A DNA stretch of 64,000 bases from JANXQE01 sp035651635 (GTDB taxonomy: Bacteria; Verrucomicrobiota; Verrucomicrobiia; Limisphaerales; UBA8199): assembly GCA_035651635.1 (NCBI GenBank), contig DASRFK010000011.1, positions 1 to 64,000 on the forward strand, written 5' to 3'. The translations under genes were made by a program, and so were the position numbers. The notes below the pieces were generated by a model, which saw nothing but the letters and a program-made list of their open reading frames with translations, did not search any database and was not told the DNA's origin. Shown here one piece after another: positions 52,026 through 60,577 of this stretch (position 1 is its first letter; every line of letters starts with the position of its first letter).

Positions 52026-52751
52026 TTAAGGATGACCGTGAAGCACCAGCATCAGCGTGCGGAAGACTGTTTCGTAGAAATTCCCATGAAACGCGTCCTG
52101 ACGCAGGAACTGCACCGGCAAGTCCGGAGAGCCGATAAACGGTCGCAAAATCCAGGAGAGCTGGCTGCCCAGAAAAAGGTTGCCGGCGAGCCACGCCAGC
52201 AGCACGCGCCGGCCGATGCGCGGGCTTCGGGCCAGGTCGCCGAGCAAGCGCGCCAGGCGTAAGTTGGCCACGGTGCCGGCGAGCGCAATGACCATTACGT
52301 GAAGCAATAAAATCAAGTTGTAAGTCAGGTGTCCGGCCGGCGAAACCGCGCTCATGGGCGGGGCATTCCAGACCAGGAAGAACACGATGGGGCTGAACGA
52401 GCCGAGAATGGCGGCGGCGATGACGAAGCTGAGCAGGATTGCCAACAACGATTGGCGCCAGGTGACCCTCAGGCCCAATAGCGGAGCCAGCATCGCATTG
52501 AGCAAGGCATTGCCCAGAGTGGTCAGCAGAATGATCAGCGGAAACTTTACGGCCACAAACAAGGCCTGTGCCGGCGCGCGCCAACTCCCCATCGCGCCGC
52601 CATACAATCCGGCCCCCGCCACGATGAGAATGATCGCGCGGCCGAGGCGCGCCGCGTTCCACGTCTGGACCCAGGAATGCAGCGACTCCGGTTCGCCGCG
52701 CAGGACGGTACCGAGTTCTAAGGCGCTTGTGGCAGTTGCTTGGTTTGCCAT
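52026..52751 (-). CDS. YIP1-like membrane protein, paralogue of the next gene
   Basis: A 241-residue protein with about six membrane helices and the end ILRPFIGSPDLPVQFLRQDA, FHGNFYETVFRTLMLVL. The motif LRP-(F/L)-(I/L)-G near the C-terminus is shared with the protein at 51253. They lie 17 bases apart, in the same direction, so they are likely co-transcribed and perhaps pair in the membrane. No function is known. Confidence 0.75.
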   Translation of the reverse strand: MANQATATSALELGTVLRGEPESLHSWVQTWNAARLGRAIILIVAGAGLYGGAMGSWRAPAQALFVAVKFPLIILLTTLGNALLNAMLAPLLGLRVTWRQSLLAILLSFVIAAAILGSFSPIVFFLVWNAPPMSAVSPAGHLTYNLILLLHVMVIALAGTVANLRLARLLGDLARSPRIGRRVLLAWLAGNLFLGSQLSWILRPFIGSPDLPVQFLRQDAFHGNFYETVFRTLMLVLHGHP

Positions 52752-52761
52752 CGCATCATTG

Positions 52762-53538
52762 TCACGGTTCAGGCATTCGCGCTCGCTCGGACACTCCCAC
52801 GGGGATCATCATGGGCTTTGGTCTTACCGAATCGTCGAGCCGATCCTCTTTAAGTGCGCGGCTGTTGCCAAAAAAGCCGCGGCGCAAGCTAAGCGCTAGC
52901 GGTGCCGACATGAGAACCAAAGCGAGACAGAACCAGACCCAACTGAACCTTTGCGGAAGCACGCGGCGCACCGCTTCCATGCCTTGAGATGCCACTCGCA
53001 GTGTGTCGGCCATGAACACACCCAGGGCGAGCACAATCCCGCCGCCGTTCAGCAACCAGGCTTTAAGCTCGTTGCGTTCGGGACGCCCTCCTGGTTCATT
53101 GGCCGAGAGAGAGCCCCAGGCGATCATCAAGAACGAAATTAAAACGGGCGCCAGGACCGGGCCCCACCAGGGCAACGGCAGCAGGAAGAGAATGTCCCAA
53201 TCGAGCAGCGAGTGAGGCCATCCGCAAAGCACCCTGAGGAACACGTAGTAGAAGATATCCCAAATCCCGAAAGCCACCGCGGCGTAACCCAGGCGGCTGC
53301 GCCAGGAGTTCCCCGCCAGAATGCCAACGGCGAGAAGCATGATTAGGGTAGCCGCTTCGCGGACCATTTCCGCCGGGCCCAACCCGCCGATGATGGGGAG
53401 CGGATTAGGTTGGTACGGCTCAATCCGGTCCACCATCGTTCGGAGATAATAGACCACGGCCGCCTCGACCCAAGCCATGGCCAAAGCGTAAACGGCCACA
53501 ACCAGCCAACGAGTTCGATAACCCGGTGTTGCGCTCAT
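52762..53538 (-). CDS. Multi-pass membrane protein of unknown function
   Basis: The 258-residue protein has about seven hydrophobic segments and short loops. The most distinctive stretch is FGIWDIFYYVFLRVLCGWPH and SLLDWDILFLLPLPWWGPVL, rich in Trp and Asp. A basic C-terminal tail (SLRRGFFGNSRALKEDR) faces the cytoplasm. No family is recognised with confidence. It overlaps ispH by four bases (ATGA), so they are probably translated together, with the YIP1-like genes next. Confidence 0.8.
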   Translation of the reverse strand: MSATPGYRTRWLVVAVYALAMAWVEAAVVYYLRTMVDRIEPYQPNPLPIIGGLGPAEMVREAATLIMLLAVGILAGNSWRSRLGYAAVAFGIWDIFYYVFLRVLCGWPHSLLDWDILFLLPLPWWGPVLAPVLISFLMIAWGSLSANEPGGRPERNELKAWLLNGGGIVLALGVFMADTLRVASQGMEAVRRVLPQRFSWVWFCLALVLMSAPLALSLRRGFFGNSRALKEDRLDDSVRPKPMMIPVGVSERARMPEP

Positions 53539-54443
53539 GCCGCTTTCAGCTGTGGTTGTGTCTGAGCCGAGTCCCGCGTTGTGTCGCCGCTGCCGGAATC
53601 TTCTCGCTCCCGGTGGAAATTAATCAACCAGCGCTCGATGGAATCGATCACCGCATCGGGCGTCGAGGTTCCCGCGGTAATGCCAACCGTGTGCGCGTCC
53701 GCCACCCAGGCCGAATGCAGGTCGGCCGCGGTCTGGACGTGGTAAACCTTTTGGCAATGCTGTGCGCAAGTCCGGACCAGTTCGTGGGTATTGTTGCTAT
53801 GCGCCCCCCCGATCACGATCACCACATCGCAGCGCTGTGCCAGTTCAACCGCGGCATTCTGCCGCTGCTTCGTCGGCTGACAAACCGTATCGACCAACCG
53901 AACTTCCGAACGAGGAAATCGGCTTCGTATCAACTCGACCAACCGCCGAACACGCTCGATGGGCTGAGTCGTCTGCGCCGCAACACCAAAACGAGGTCTT
54001 TCTTTTAGTTCGAAGACGTCAGCCTCGTTCAGAATGACATCGTAATCCGCCAGATCCTCGGTCATGCCCCGCACTTCCACATGATCCCGCTTGCCAATCA
54101 GCACCGGGTGATAGCCCTCATGGACCAGCGCCGCCACCGCGCGATGGGCCAGATGAACCAGCGGACAAGTTGCTTGCGTCACTTCGAGTCCGCGGGCGCG
54201 CGCCTGGCTCATCGCCTTTTCCGACGCCCCATGCGCGGTGATCATCACGCTGGGCGTGCCCACCTCGGCGGCGCGCGCGGCGAACTGAATGCCCTGGGCG
54301 CGCAAACCCGCCAACACCGTCTCGTTGTGAACCAAATCTCCCAGCACCGTGATGGGACGGCTTTGAGCGGTTTTTAAAGCCAAAGCGATCGCGTCACGAA
54401 CTCCAAAACACATTCCCAAGTGTTCTGCTCGAATTATTTTCAT
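53535..54443 (-). CDS. ispH: 4-hydroxy-3-methylbut-2-enyl diphosphate reductase
   Basis: The 302-residue iron-sulfur enzyme makes IPP and DMAPP, the last step of the MEP pathway. Cluster ligands are Cys12 (GMCFGVRDA), Cys93 (ATCPLVHLAH) and Cys188 (VDTVCQPTKQRQ). Other motifs are GDLVHNETV, ITAHGAS and VIGGAHSNNT. The last about 25 residues are low-complexity and not conserved. An operator-like palindrome at 54483-54499 lies 40 bases before its ATG. It overlaps the membrane gene at 52762 by four bases. Confidence 0.95.
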   Translation of the reverse strand: MKIIRAEHLGMCFGVRDAIALALKTAQSRPITVLGDLVHNETVLAGLRAQGIQFAARAAEVGTPSVMITAHGASEKAMSQARARGLEVTQATCPLVHLAHRAVAALVHEGYHPVLIGKRDHVEVRGMTEDLADYDVILNEADVFELKERPRFGVAAQTTQPIERVRRLVELIRSRFPRSEVRLVDTVCQPTKQRQNAAVELAQRCDVVIVIGGAHSNNTHELVRTCAQHCQKVYHVQTAADLHSAWVADAHTVGITAGTSTPDAVIDSIERWLINFHREREDSGSGDTTRDSAQTQPQLKAA

Positions 54444-54482
54444 AAAGTTTTCTTTGAATGAATCCCTTTAGAAAGTGGCAAA

Positions 54483-54499
54483 ACTTTGTGCGACAAAGT
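54483..54499. promoter_or_regulatory. Operator-like palindrome ACTTTGT-N3-ACAAAGT upstream of ispH
   Basis: ACTTTGT-gcg-ACAAAGT is a perfect 7-3-7 inverted repeat between ispH and the HTH gene. A near-identical site lies at 55477-55493, before the membrane/HTH operon. On the minus strand it overlaps a TATACT-like -10 sequence. The HTH protein encoded at 54538 is the natural candidate to bind it. Confidence 0.6.
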
Positions 54500-54537
54500 A
54501 TAAGAACAGCCAAATTGTTTCTGGTTCCGAATCATTT

Positions 54538-54846
54538 CTATTTAGGCTTGGTTTGCTGGATGATCTGTTCCAGCAGATTGATATAGCTGGCAAAGGCCTT
54601 CTTGCCGGCCGCCGTCAAGGAGCAGGTGGTGAGGGGCCGGTTGTTTTGAAACGATTTGGTAATGGAAACATACCCGGCCTCCTGGAGAGTGCGGATGTGC
54701 GTCGTCAGATTGCCATCGGTCATCTTGAGCGTATCGCGCATTTCGGTGAACGACAGCTCCGGCGAGGCCGCCAGCATCGACATAATCGCGAGCCGCCCTT
54801 TCTCGTGAATAACGCGATCGAGCTGAAGAAATGCTTCGGCGTTCAC
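54538..54846 (-). CDS. Winged-helix transcriptional regulator (MarR/ArsR-like, HTH_27 type)
   Basis: The 102-residue single-domain regulator has the HTH region IVHEKGRLAIMSMLAASPELSFTEMRDTLKMTDGNLTTHIRTLQEAG and the wing YVSITKSFQNNRPLTTCSL, then LTAAGKKAFASYINLLEQI. It is short and would bind DNA as a dimer. It overlaps by four bases the upstream membrane gene, forming a two-gene operon. Such short regulators paired with a membrane protein are common in Verrucomicrobiota and Acidobacteria. The matching operators at 54483 and 55477 suggest autoregulation. Confidence 0.88.
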   Translation of the reverse strand: MNAEAFLQLDRVIHEKGRLAIMSMLAASPELSFTEMRDTLKMTDGNLTTHIRTLQEAGYVSITKSFQNNRPLTTCSLTAAGKKAFASYINLLEQIIQQTKPK

Positions 54847-55469
54847 GTTTCATTCCTGCGCTGCTCGGTGAAGTAGAGGTAAATGCCATAGGCCAGATGC
54901 AATCCGCCAAACACGGCACCCATCACACAATGTCCATTCATCGCGGTCACCGAGGCGATGGCCGGGCAGTGCGCTGCCATCAAAGCGCACCCAGATAAAA
55001 TAAAAAGCCAGCCCAGGAGTTTGATCCCACGGTGCATGAAAAATCCAGCGGCGGTTAGCGCGCACCCATACAACAGCATCCAGAACGGCGGTAATGAGCC
55101 GGTTTGCAGAAACTCCCAGTTCGGACAAACCAGGGCGAGTAACCCGGCAATGGAGCCGACAAAGAGCGCCGGCATCAACGCTTGTGCTATCCGGCGAGTG
55201 GGGGGGGACCAAAAAGGTTCAGACTCCCTCAAGGCCTGACGCCTAACCAGCAGGAAACTTCCCGCCAACGCCAGCACGCCGACACCGGCCCAGTAGCCGA
55301 TAAAGGCCTGTGGCGCGTCGATTTTCGCAAACCAGCCAATGAGCCCGGCGACCACACCCAAGACCCCGTTGAAAGACATAATTGGGGCGAGAGCCCGGCG
55401 ATACACGGCGGAACGTTCCATTAAGGTGCGAATCACCTGGAGGTGCTCGGCGGCCCAATTCGATTCCAT
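54843..55469 (-). CDS. Membrane protein paired with a HTH regulator
   Basis: The 208-residue protein has six or so helices and a short cytoplasmic N-terminus (MESNWAAEHLQVIRTLMERS). Helices include APIMSFNGVLGVVAGLIGWF and GYWAGVGVLALAGSFLLV; the ending is LAYGIYLYFTEQRRNET. It is like unnamed membrane partners of short HTH regulators. It could relay an envelope signal to the regulator. Its start codon is 8 bases from the operator-like site at 55477. Confidence 0.82.
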   Translation of the reverse strand: MESNWAAEHLQVIRTLMERSAVYRRALAPIMSFNGVLGVVAGLIGWFAKIDAPQAFIGYWAGVGVLALAGSFLLVRRQALRESEPFWSPPTRRIAQALMPALFVGSIAGLLALVCPNWEFLQTGSLPPFWMLLYGCALTAAGFFMHRGIKLLGWLFILSGCALMAAHCPAIASVTAMNGHCVMGAVFGGLHLAYGIYLYFTEQRRNET

Positions 55470-55476
55470 GGGTTTA

Positions 55477-55493
55477 ACTTTGTATCACAAAGC
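55477..55493. promoter_or_regulatory. Operator-like palindrome upstream of the HTH operon
   Basis: ACTTTGT-atc-ACAAAGC differs from the perfect site at 54483 by one arm base. It lies immediately before the membrane gene, within the expected promoter. On the minus strand TTGACG lies upstream at 15-17 bases from a TACAAA-like -10, which the site overlaps. This fits a repressor covering the operon's own promoter. Confidence 0.6.
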
Positions 55494-55533
55494 ATATCTC
55501 GTCAAGCCCTAAATTAGCTGGTACCGGCGGAGA

Positions 55534-55641
55534 GGTTCGGAGCCCCGGCTTGAGCCGTTGGGGATTTCCAGCCTGGGTGAGACTCGGCGCGGAGCATTAT
55601 CGCCGCACCGCCTGAAGGCGCCTGAAGGCGGAACCCCAAAC
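55534..55641. repeat. Hairpin repeat of the GGAGTCCCG family
   Basis: It starts GGTTCGGAGCCCCGGCTTGA (55534) and ends CGGAACCCCAAAC (55641), with internal CCGCCTGAAGGCG hairpins duplicated (CCTGAAGGCG twice). Related to 6100-6216 and 14811-14929. The rest of the 266-base gap before the glycosyltransferase has no clear feature. Confidence 0.6.
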
Positions 55642-55735
55642 GCTCGGTGCAGACGTGCTTATTTGAGCCCATAAACCGGTGACTCTAGCCTTGATTGGGC
55701 TTGCCACTCCGAGGTTGTGCCGTTAGGAACCGGCG

Positions 55736-56872
55736 GTGGTCTTGAATGTGATTTTGGCCTGCCTGGCCGGCCTGAGCCTTTGCCTGACGTTGTGGCAATG
55801 GTGGGTCGCCCGCCGATTTCCTCTGCACCAACGTGCGGAGAAGCCGAGTGTGGTACGGGGAGTAACCCTGCTCAAGCCGCTGAAGGGCTCGGATGCAACG
55901 ACCGAAGCCTGCTTGCGCAGCTGGTTGACGCAGGACTTCCAGGGAGTCGTTCAAATCTTGTTTGGAGTTGCCCGGGAGCAGGATTCGGTTTGCGAAATCG
56001 TCAAGCGTCTGCTCAGTGAGTTTCCGAAATTGGACGCGCAACTGGTAATCTGCGGTCCGCTCGCCGGCGCGAATCTGAAGGTTTCGAAATTAATGCAGCT
56101 GGAGCGCCTGGCGAAACACGACCTGATCATCGTGAGCGATGCGGATGTGAAGGTCCCGGCCGACTTTCTCACCAACGCACTCGTCCCTCTGGAGGATTCG
56201 CAGGTGGGCCTGGTAAACTGCTTTTATCGGCTGGCCAATCCAGCCAACACGGCGATGAAGTGGGAGGCGGTGGCGATCAATGCGGATTTCTGGAGTCAGG
56301 TCTTGCAGTCCCAATCTCTCAAGCCGCTCGATTTCGCCCTCGGGGCCGTGATGGCGATGCGGCGGAAGCAATTGATGCAGATTGGCGGTTTTGCGGCGTT
56401 CGCGGATTGCCTGGCCGACGATTATCAATTAGGGAAACGCATCGCCGCGCAAGGCAATCGCATTGTGCTCTGTCCGATTGTGGTGGAATGCTGGTCCGAG
56501 CCGATGAACTGGACGGCGGTCTGGAAACATCAGCTGCGGTGGGCACGAACGATCCGCGTCTGCCAGCCCTGGCCCTATTTCTTCAGTATCTTGAGCAACG
56601 CGACGCTCTGGCCCGTACTGGTCCTCGGTTCCAATCATTCTCGACTGGCGGTGCTCTGTGTTAGCGCATGCATCCTGGTCCGAATCGCCACCGCCCTGAA
56701 TCTGCAAAGCAAGCTGACCCAAACGCCAATCCAGTTCAGCTATGGCTTCATGGTGCCGCTGAAGGATTTGCTCCAAACGGCGATATGGTTGTTGGCGTTC
56801 CTGGGCAATCGCATTGAATGGCGTGGCGAAAAAATGCGTCTGCGGCCCGATGGGACTCTAGTGCGAAGCTGA
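55736..56872 (+). CDS. HpnI/ceramide-glucosyltransferase-like glycosyltransferase (GT21)
   Basis: The 378-residue membrane enzyme has an N-terminal helix, the nucleotide-sugar-binding LLKPLKGSD, the metal motif SDAD (134-137), the ADDYQLGKR box (227-235) and HQLRWARTIRV (265-275) that together define processive-type GT21 catalysts. The end has two more membrane helices. Relatives add sugar to ceramide, or N-acetylglucosamine to bacteriohopanetetrol in the hopanoid pathway (HpnI). No other hopanoid gene is adjacent. GTG 55736 is the likely start. Confidence 0.88.
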   Translation: MVLNVILACLAGLSLCLTLWQWWVARRFPLHQRAEKPSVVRGVTLLKPLKGSDATTEACLRSWLTQDFQGVVQILFGVAREQDSVCEIVKRLLSEFPKLDAQLVICGPLAGANLKVSKLMQLERLAKHDLIIVSDADVKVPADFLTNALVPLEDSQVGLVNCFYRLANPANTAMKWEAVAINADFWSQVLQSQSLKPLDFALGAVMAMRRKQLMQIGGFAAFADCLADDYQLGKRIAAQGNRIVLCPIVVECWSEPMNWTAVWKHQLRWARTIRVCQPWPYFFSILSNATLWPVLVLGSNHSRLAVLCVSACILVRIATALNLQSKLTQTPIQFSYGFMVPLKDLLQTAIWLLAFLGNRIEWRGEKMRLRPDGTLVRS

Positions 56873-57009
56873 AGCCCCAGGCCGGCTGCGATTGCAGGGC
56901 GCAAGTTAGGTTGCATGCAACTTGTAACCTGTAACTTTGCAAACTTCAACCGGGCTGACCCGATTAAAGGTAGCTTGTCAAACGAGCGGGATTCAGGCAT
57001 ACCGGCGCC

Positions 57010-57798
57010 ATGACCAAGTGGTTCTTACTGTGCGGAACGCTACTGGTGTGTTCGGCAGGCGCGGCGCAGTTCAAACTGGACACATTGAAGATCGGCACCA
57101 CCACCTACAGCAATGTAACGGTTCTGGGCGCCAATACGACGGACCTTTACTTCAGCCATGCCAATGGCTTTGCCAACGTGAAGCTCAAATACGTTGGTCC
57201 GGAGCTGCAAAAACGCTTTGATTACAACGCAAAAGCGGCCGAGGAAGCCGAGAAGCGGCAGGTCGAAAATGAAATCCTTTATCAAACCGCCTTGGCCCAC
57301 ACTGGCAGCCCCCGGCCTGGCAACGCGGCGACGCCCGCCAAGCCTTTAATCGGTTCGGAAACGGGTCTGGCGGATCCGATTTCCGATAAGTCGCTGCTTG
57401 GCAAGCCGGGTCCAACTGTGCAAGTGGACAAATGGCTGGGCGACAAACCCGCTTTGGAAGGCAAGTTCGTGCTCATCAATTTTTGGGCCACCTGGAGTGC
57501 TCCCTCCCGGCAGTACATACCCGAGTTGAACGCGCTGCAAAAAAAGTATTCCGAGAAACTGGTGGTGGTCGGTATCAGCGCTGACCCTGAAAACGAGGTG
57601 GCCGATATGACCGACCCGCGTATCGAGTACGCTTCCGGCCTCGATTCCAAAGCCAAACTCACCGCGGCAGCCGGGGTCACCAGCATTCCTTGCGTCCTTC
57701 TCGTCGATCCCAAAGGCATAGTTCTTTATCAGGGCCATCCGGCGGCGCTCACGGAGAGAAGGCTGCAGGCTATTTTAGCTCGCCCGACCGAAGAGTAG
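57010..57798 (+). CDS. TlpA-like thioredoxin-fold protein without active cysteines
   Basis: The 262-residue exported protein has a signal peptide (about 1-19), an N-terminal domain (about 20-95) that recurs in Verrucomicrobiota, and a redoxin domain (about 125-260). The active-site motif should be WCxPC, but here it reads WATWSAPSRQ: Ser163 and Ser166 replace both cysteines. TSIPCVLLVDPKG supplies the cis-Pro. Without cysteines it cannot act as a thiol oxidoreductase, so it may be a binding or chaperone protein. It starts at ATG 57010. Confidence 0.85.
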   Translation: MTKWFLLCGTLLVCSAGAAQFKLDTLKIGTTTYSNVTVLGANTTDLYFSHANGFANVKLKYVGPELQKRFDYNAKAAEEAEKRQVENEILYQTALAHTGSPRPGNAATPAKPLIGSETGLADPISDKSLLGKPGPTVQVDKWLGDKPALEGKFVLINFWATWSAPSRQYIPELNALQKKYSEKLVVVGISADPENEVADMTDPRIEYASGLDSKAKLTAAAGVTSIPCVLLVDPKGIVLYQGHPAALTERRLQAILARPTEE

Positions 57799-57998
57799 TC
57801 CGCCGCGGCTGGCAACTCCTTCCACCGCCGTTCCGAAACCCCGCAGCGAAAGCTCGAAGGAGCCCCGCATTTCGCGCAGCCTAAATTGAAGAAGCGTGGC
57901 GCGCGACCGGATGCCTGGGGTTATTTTCCGGACCCGCTTGGGGTTTAGCCCCCCTTCCTCGATCTCGCCACAAGAACGAAAATCGCTGCCGGGCATTT

Positions 57999-59981
57999 TT
58001 GATGGATAGAAATCGCAGTGGCTGGCGCGATGTACAACTGCCGAAAGAGGTGATTCGGTTCGCGCTGTGTTGTTTAGTCCTGTTCACCGCCTCTGTCGCC
58101 AAAGCAGATTCGACCTATGTATACGCGGTCCAGATTAGCGCGGAGGTGCAAACCAACCCGCCCCAAATCCGACTGAAATGGGAGCCGGATCCTTACGGCG
58201 CCACTAACTACCTGGTTTACCGCAAAGCCAAGCAGGATAGTTCCTGGGGCGCGCCGATCGCCTTGTTGCCGGGCTATGCAACCAATTTCTTCGATGGCTC
58301 CATCGCGATTAACACTAATTACGAATACCAAATTGTTAAGCGGGCAAGCCTGGGCTACACCGGTTACGGCTACATCTTCGCCGGCGTCCAAGCGCCCGCC
58401 ATTGAGAACCGGGGCACGGTCGTGTTGGTGGTCGCGCAAGAATCCACGGCCGGCTTAACCAACGAATTGGCGCAACTGGAAGAGGACCTGGTGGGTGACG
58501 GCTGGGGTGTAATTCGCCACGACGTTTCCAGCAACGACACACCGCAGGCTGTCCGCGGTTTGATCATAAATGATTACAGGTCGGATCCGACCAACGTGAA
58601 TACCGTTTTCCTGCTCGGCCACGTTCCCATTCTGCAGTCCGGTTATATGAACTACGACGGCCACGGAGCCCGCCCCATGCCCGCCGACGCTTATTATGGC
58701 GAGATGAATAACGATTGGCCGACCAACCCGACCAACAGTCCGAACTACCTGCCTTCGGATGTCGCCTTAATGGTAGGCCGCGTGGATTTGGCAAACATGC
58801 CTGGCGCGCAGTCCCTCACTCCCTGGCCGAACGAAGTAGAACTGGTGCGGAACTATCTGCACAAAGAACATCAATGGCGCACAGCGCAACTGTCGGTGCC
58901 CCGACGAGCGCTAATGGGCAACCGGCGGGGCGACGAAAACGGGCTGGCGGTCGCTGCCAGCGGTTACCGCGCGTTCGAGCCACTGGTCGGTCCGGGAACC
59001 ACGATCGAGGCCAACATTGATGACACTGCGCCAGCCGCCCAAAGGTGGTCCTCAATGCTGCAGACGGGACAATATCTTTGGGCCTATGGCTGTGGTGGGG
59101 GACAAGACACAGCCATTGGGTACCTGGGGACCCATTCCACCGATTACGAGGTTTGGAGCACCGACCTGGTGGACGGAAATGCGCACGCGGTTTTCGTGAT
59201 GGTATTTGGCAGTCACTTGGGCAACTGGGATCACACCGACAATATCATGCGCGCGGTACTGGCGACCCCGCAGACGGGTTTGGCCTGCTGCATGTCGGGC
59301 GAACCGCACTGGTTCTTTCATCATATGGCTTTGGGCGAGACGCTCGGCTACAGCACACGGCTCACAATGAACAACCGCACCCTGTATCAAACCCAAAGCA
59401 ACCTCTTCCCGCGAGCCGTTTACATTGCCTTGATGGGCGATCCAACCCTCCGCCAGGAACCACTGCTGCCACCTTCCAGCCTTGATGCCGCAGCCGACGC
59501 CGCCGGTGTCCACCTGACCTGGACCTATTCCGGCCCATCGGGAACGACTTATAATCTTTACCGCTCAACATCGTCCTCAGGTCCATTCGCCCGGCTCAAC
59601 TCCGCGCCGATTTCAGGTGCGACATTCACTGATGTCACCGCGGCCCCCGGCAACTACACGTATATGGTTCGAGCCATGGTCCTGCAGACGAACTTCAGCG
59701 GAAGCTACTTCGATCTGAGTGAGGGGATCTTCGCCCATGTGACGATCACCGCGCCGGCAACTCCTATCGTCCTGCAACTCAGCGCCGAGACTAACCAGGT
59801 CACCCTCACCTGGCCGAGTCAGGCTGGTGTCCTGTACCAAGTCGAGACGACGGCGATGCCAGCGCCGGGCGCCTGGCAACCGCTCGGCCCACCGATGTCC
59901 GCCACGGGGTCAACCAGTTCCTGGTCGGTGCCCATCACCAATACGGCAGGCGCACATTTCTATCGGGTAGTCAGTCCGTAA
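57999..59981 (+). CDS. Large secreted protein with gingipain-like and fibronectin-like domains
   Basis: A 660-residue secreted protein. After a signal peptide (to about 37) a FN3-like domain (about 40-130, PPQIRLKWEPDPYGATNYLV) precedes a middle domain with VFLLGHVPI, DVALMVGRVDLANMP and VYIALMGDPTLRQEP. That pattern recalls the C25 gingipain fold, but the catalytic His-Cys pair is not clear. Two more FN3-like stretches (about 495-660) end in FYRVVSP. The function is unknown; a protease or adhesin is possible. A closely related gene begins at 63451. Confidence 0.75.
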   Translation: MMDRNRSGWRDVQLPKEVIRFALCCLVLFTASVAKADSTYVYAVQISAEVQTNPPQIRLKWEPDPYGATNYLVYRKAKQDSSWGAPIALLPGYATNFFDGSIAINTNYEYQIVKRASLGYTGYGYIFAGVQAPAIENRGTVVLVVAQESTAGLTNELAQLEEDLVGDGWGVIRHDVSSNDTPQAVRGLIINDYRSDPTNVNTVFLLGHVPILQSGYMNYDGHGARPMPADAYYGEMNNDWPTNPTNSPNYLPSDVALMVGRVDLANMPGAQSLTPWPNEVELVRNYLHKEHQWRTAQLSVPRRALMGNRRGDENGLAVAASGYRAFEPLVGPGTTIEANIDDTAPAAQRWSSMLQTGQYLWAYGCGGGQDTAIGYLGTHSTDYEVWSTDLVDGNAHAVFVMVFGSHLGNWDHTDNIMRAVLATPQTGLACCMSGEPHWFFHHMALGETLGYSTRLTMNNRTLYQTQSNLFPRAVYIALMGDPTLRQEPLLPPSSLDAAADAAGVHLTWTYSGPSGTTYNLYRSTSSSGPFARLNSAPISGATFTDVTAAPGNYTYMVRAMVLQTNFSGSYFDLSEGIFAHVTITAPATPIVLQLSAETNQVTLTWPSQAGVLYQVETTAMPAPGAWQPLGPPMSATGSTSSWSVPITNTAGAHFYRVVSP

Positions 59982-60090
59982 GAGCGTGTCTTAAAATACC
60001 GGCGTTGGCGTGGACGCCTGGGTTTGGAGTCTCCTTCAAGCGGTTTCGGCGCCCGGCCGCCTAAAGGCAATCGCCAACGAAAGGAGGCTT
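59982..60090. repeat. Degenerate copy of the AGAGCGTGT hairpin repeat
   Basis: It starts AGAGCGTGTCTTAAAA, as the copy at 14811 does, and contains GGTTTGGAGTCTCC and CCGCCTAAAGGC. The arms are no longer perfectly paired. It starts just after the stop codon of the secreted protein gene. Confidence 0.6.
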
Positions 60091-60122
60091 TCCATTGAGG
60101 CTCATGCCGAGTAAAAGACGGT

Positions 60123-60566
60123 ATGACTTCCAAGCGCTTCCTTCTCCTGCTGGTCCCTTTCTTGGCTCTTATTACTCTGGCCGGCGCTCCGTCCCCGGAC
60201 TCGGGTGTCATTCACATCGATCATGATAAAGTGGCGGCGGTCTTTGCTCGGGGCGGCCCGCTTCTAAATACAAATAACTTGAAGGTGCTGGCGTTGCGCC
60301 GCGACGGGCCGGGCGAAGTGGAGATTCACGAGCACGACACGGACGTTTTATATGTGCTCGAAGGTTCAGCAACGCTGGTAACCGGCGGCAGGCCGAACGA
60401 ACCGCGGGTAACAAGCCCAGGCGAGACACGGGCCGGGAGTATCACGGGCGGAGTAGACCGGCAACTCGCCAAAGGCGACGTTATGGTTATTCCCAATGGA
60501 GTGCCGCACTGGTTTAAAGAGGTTAAACCGCCGTTTCTTTACTTCATGGTTAAAGCCGCCCAATAA
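60123..60566 (+). CDS. Secreted cupin-domain protein
   Basis: The 147-residue protein has a signal peptide (about 1-22). The cupin fold shows EIHEHDTDVLYVLEGSATLV, with His-x-His and Glu as likely metal ligands, and a second motif KGDVMVIPNGVPHWFKEV. It could bind a metal or small sugar-like ligand in the periplasm. It is followed after 11 bases by a BASS transporter, so the two are probably in one operon with the ManD-like gene. Confidence 0.85.
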   Translation: MTSKRFLLLLVPFLALITLAGAPSPDSGVIHIDHDKVAAVFARGGPLLNTNNLKVLALRRDGPGEVEIHEHDTDVLYVLEGSATLVTGGRPNEPRVTSPGETRAGSITGGVDRQLAKGDVMVIPNGVPHWFKEVKPPFLYFMVKAAQ

Positions 60567-60577
60567 CCCTCGTCGCC

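Noticed and set aside
52009..52662. Upstream extension of the membrane gene at 51253
   Set aside because: It runs in another frame through the neighbouring YIP1-like gene. The hydrophobic protein starts at ATG 52008.
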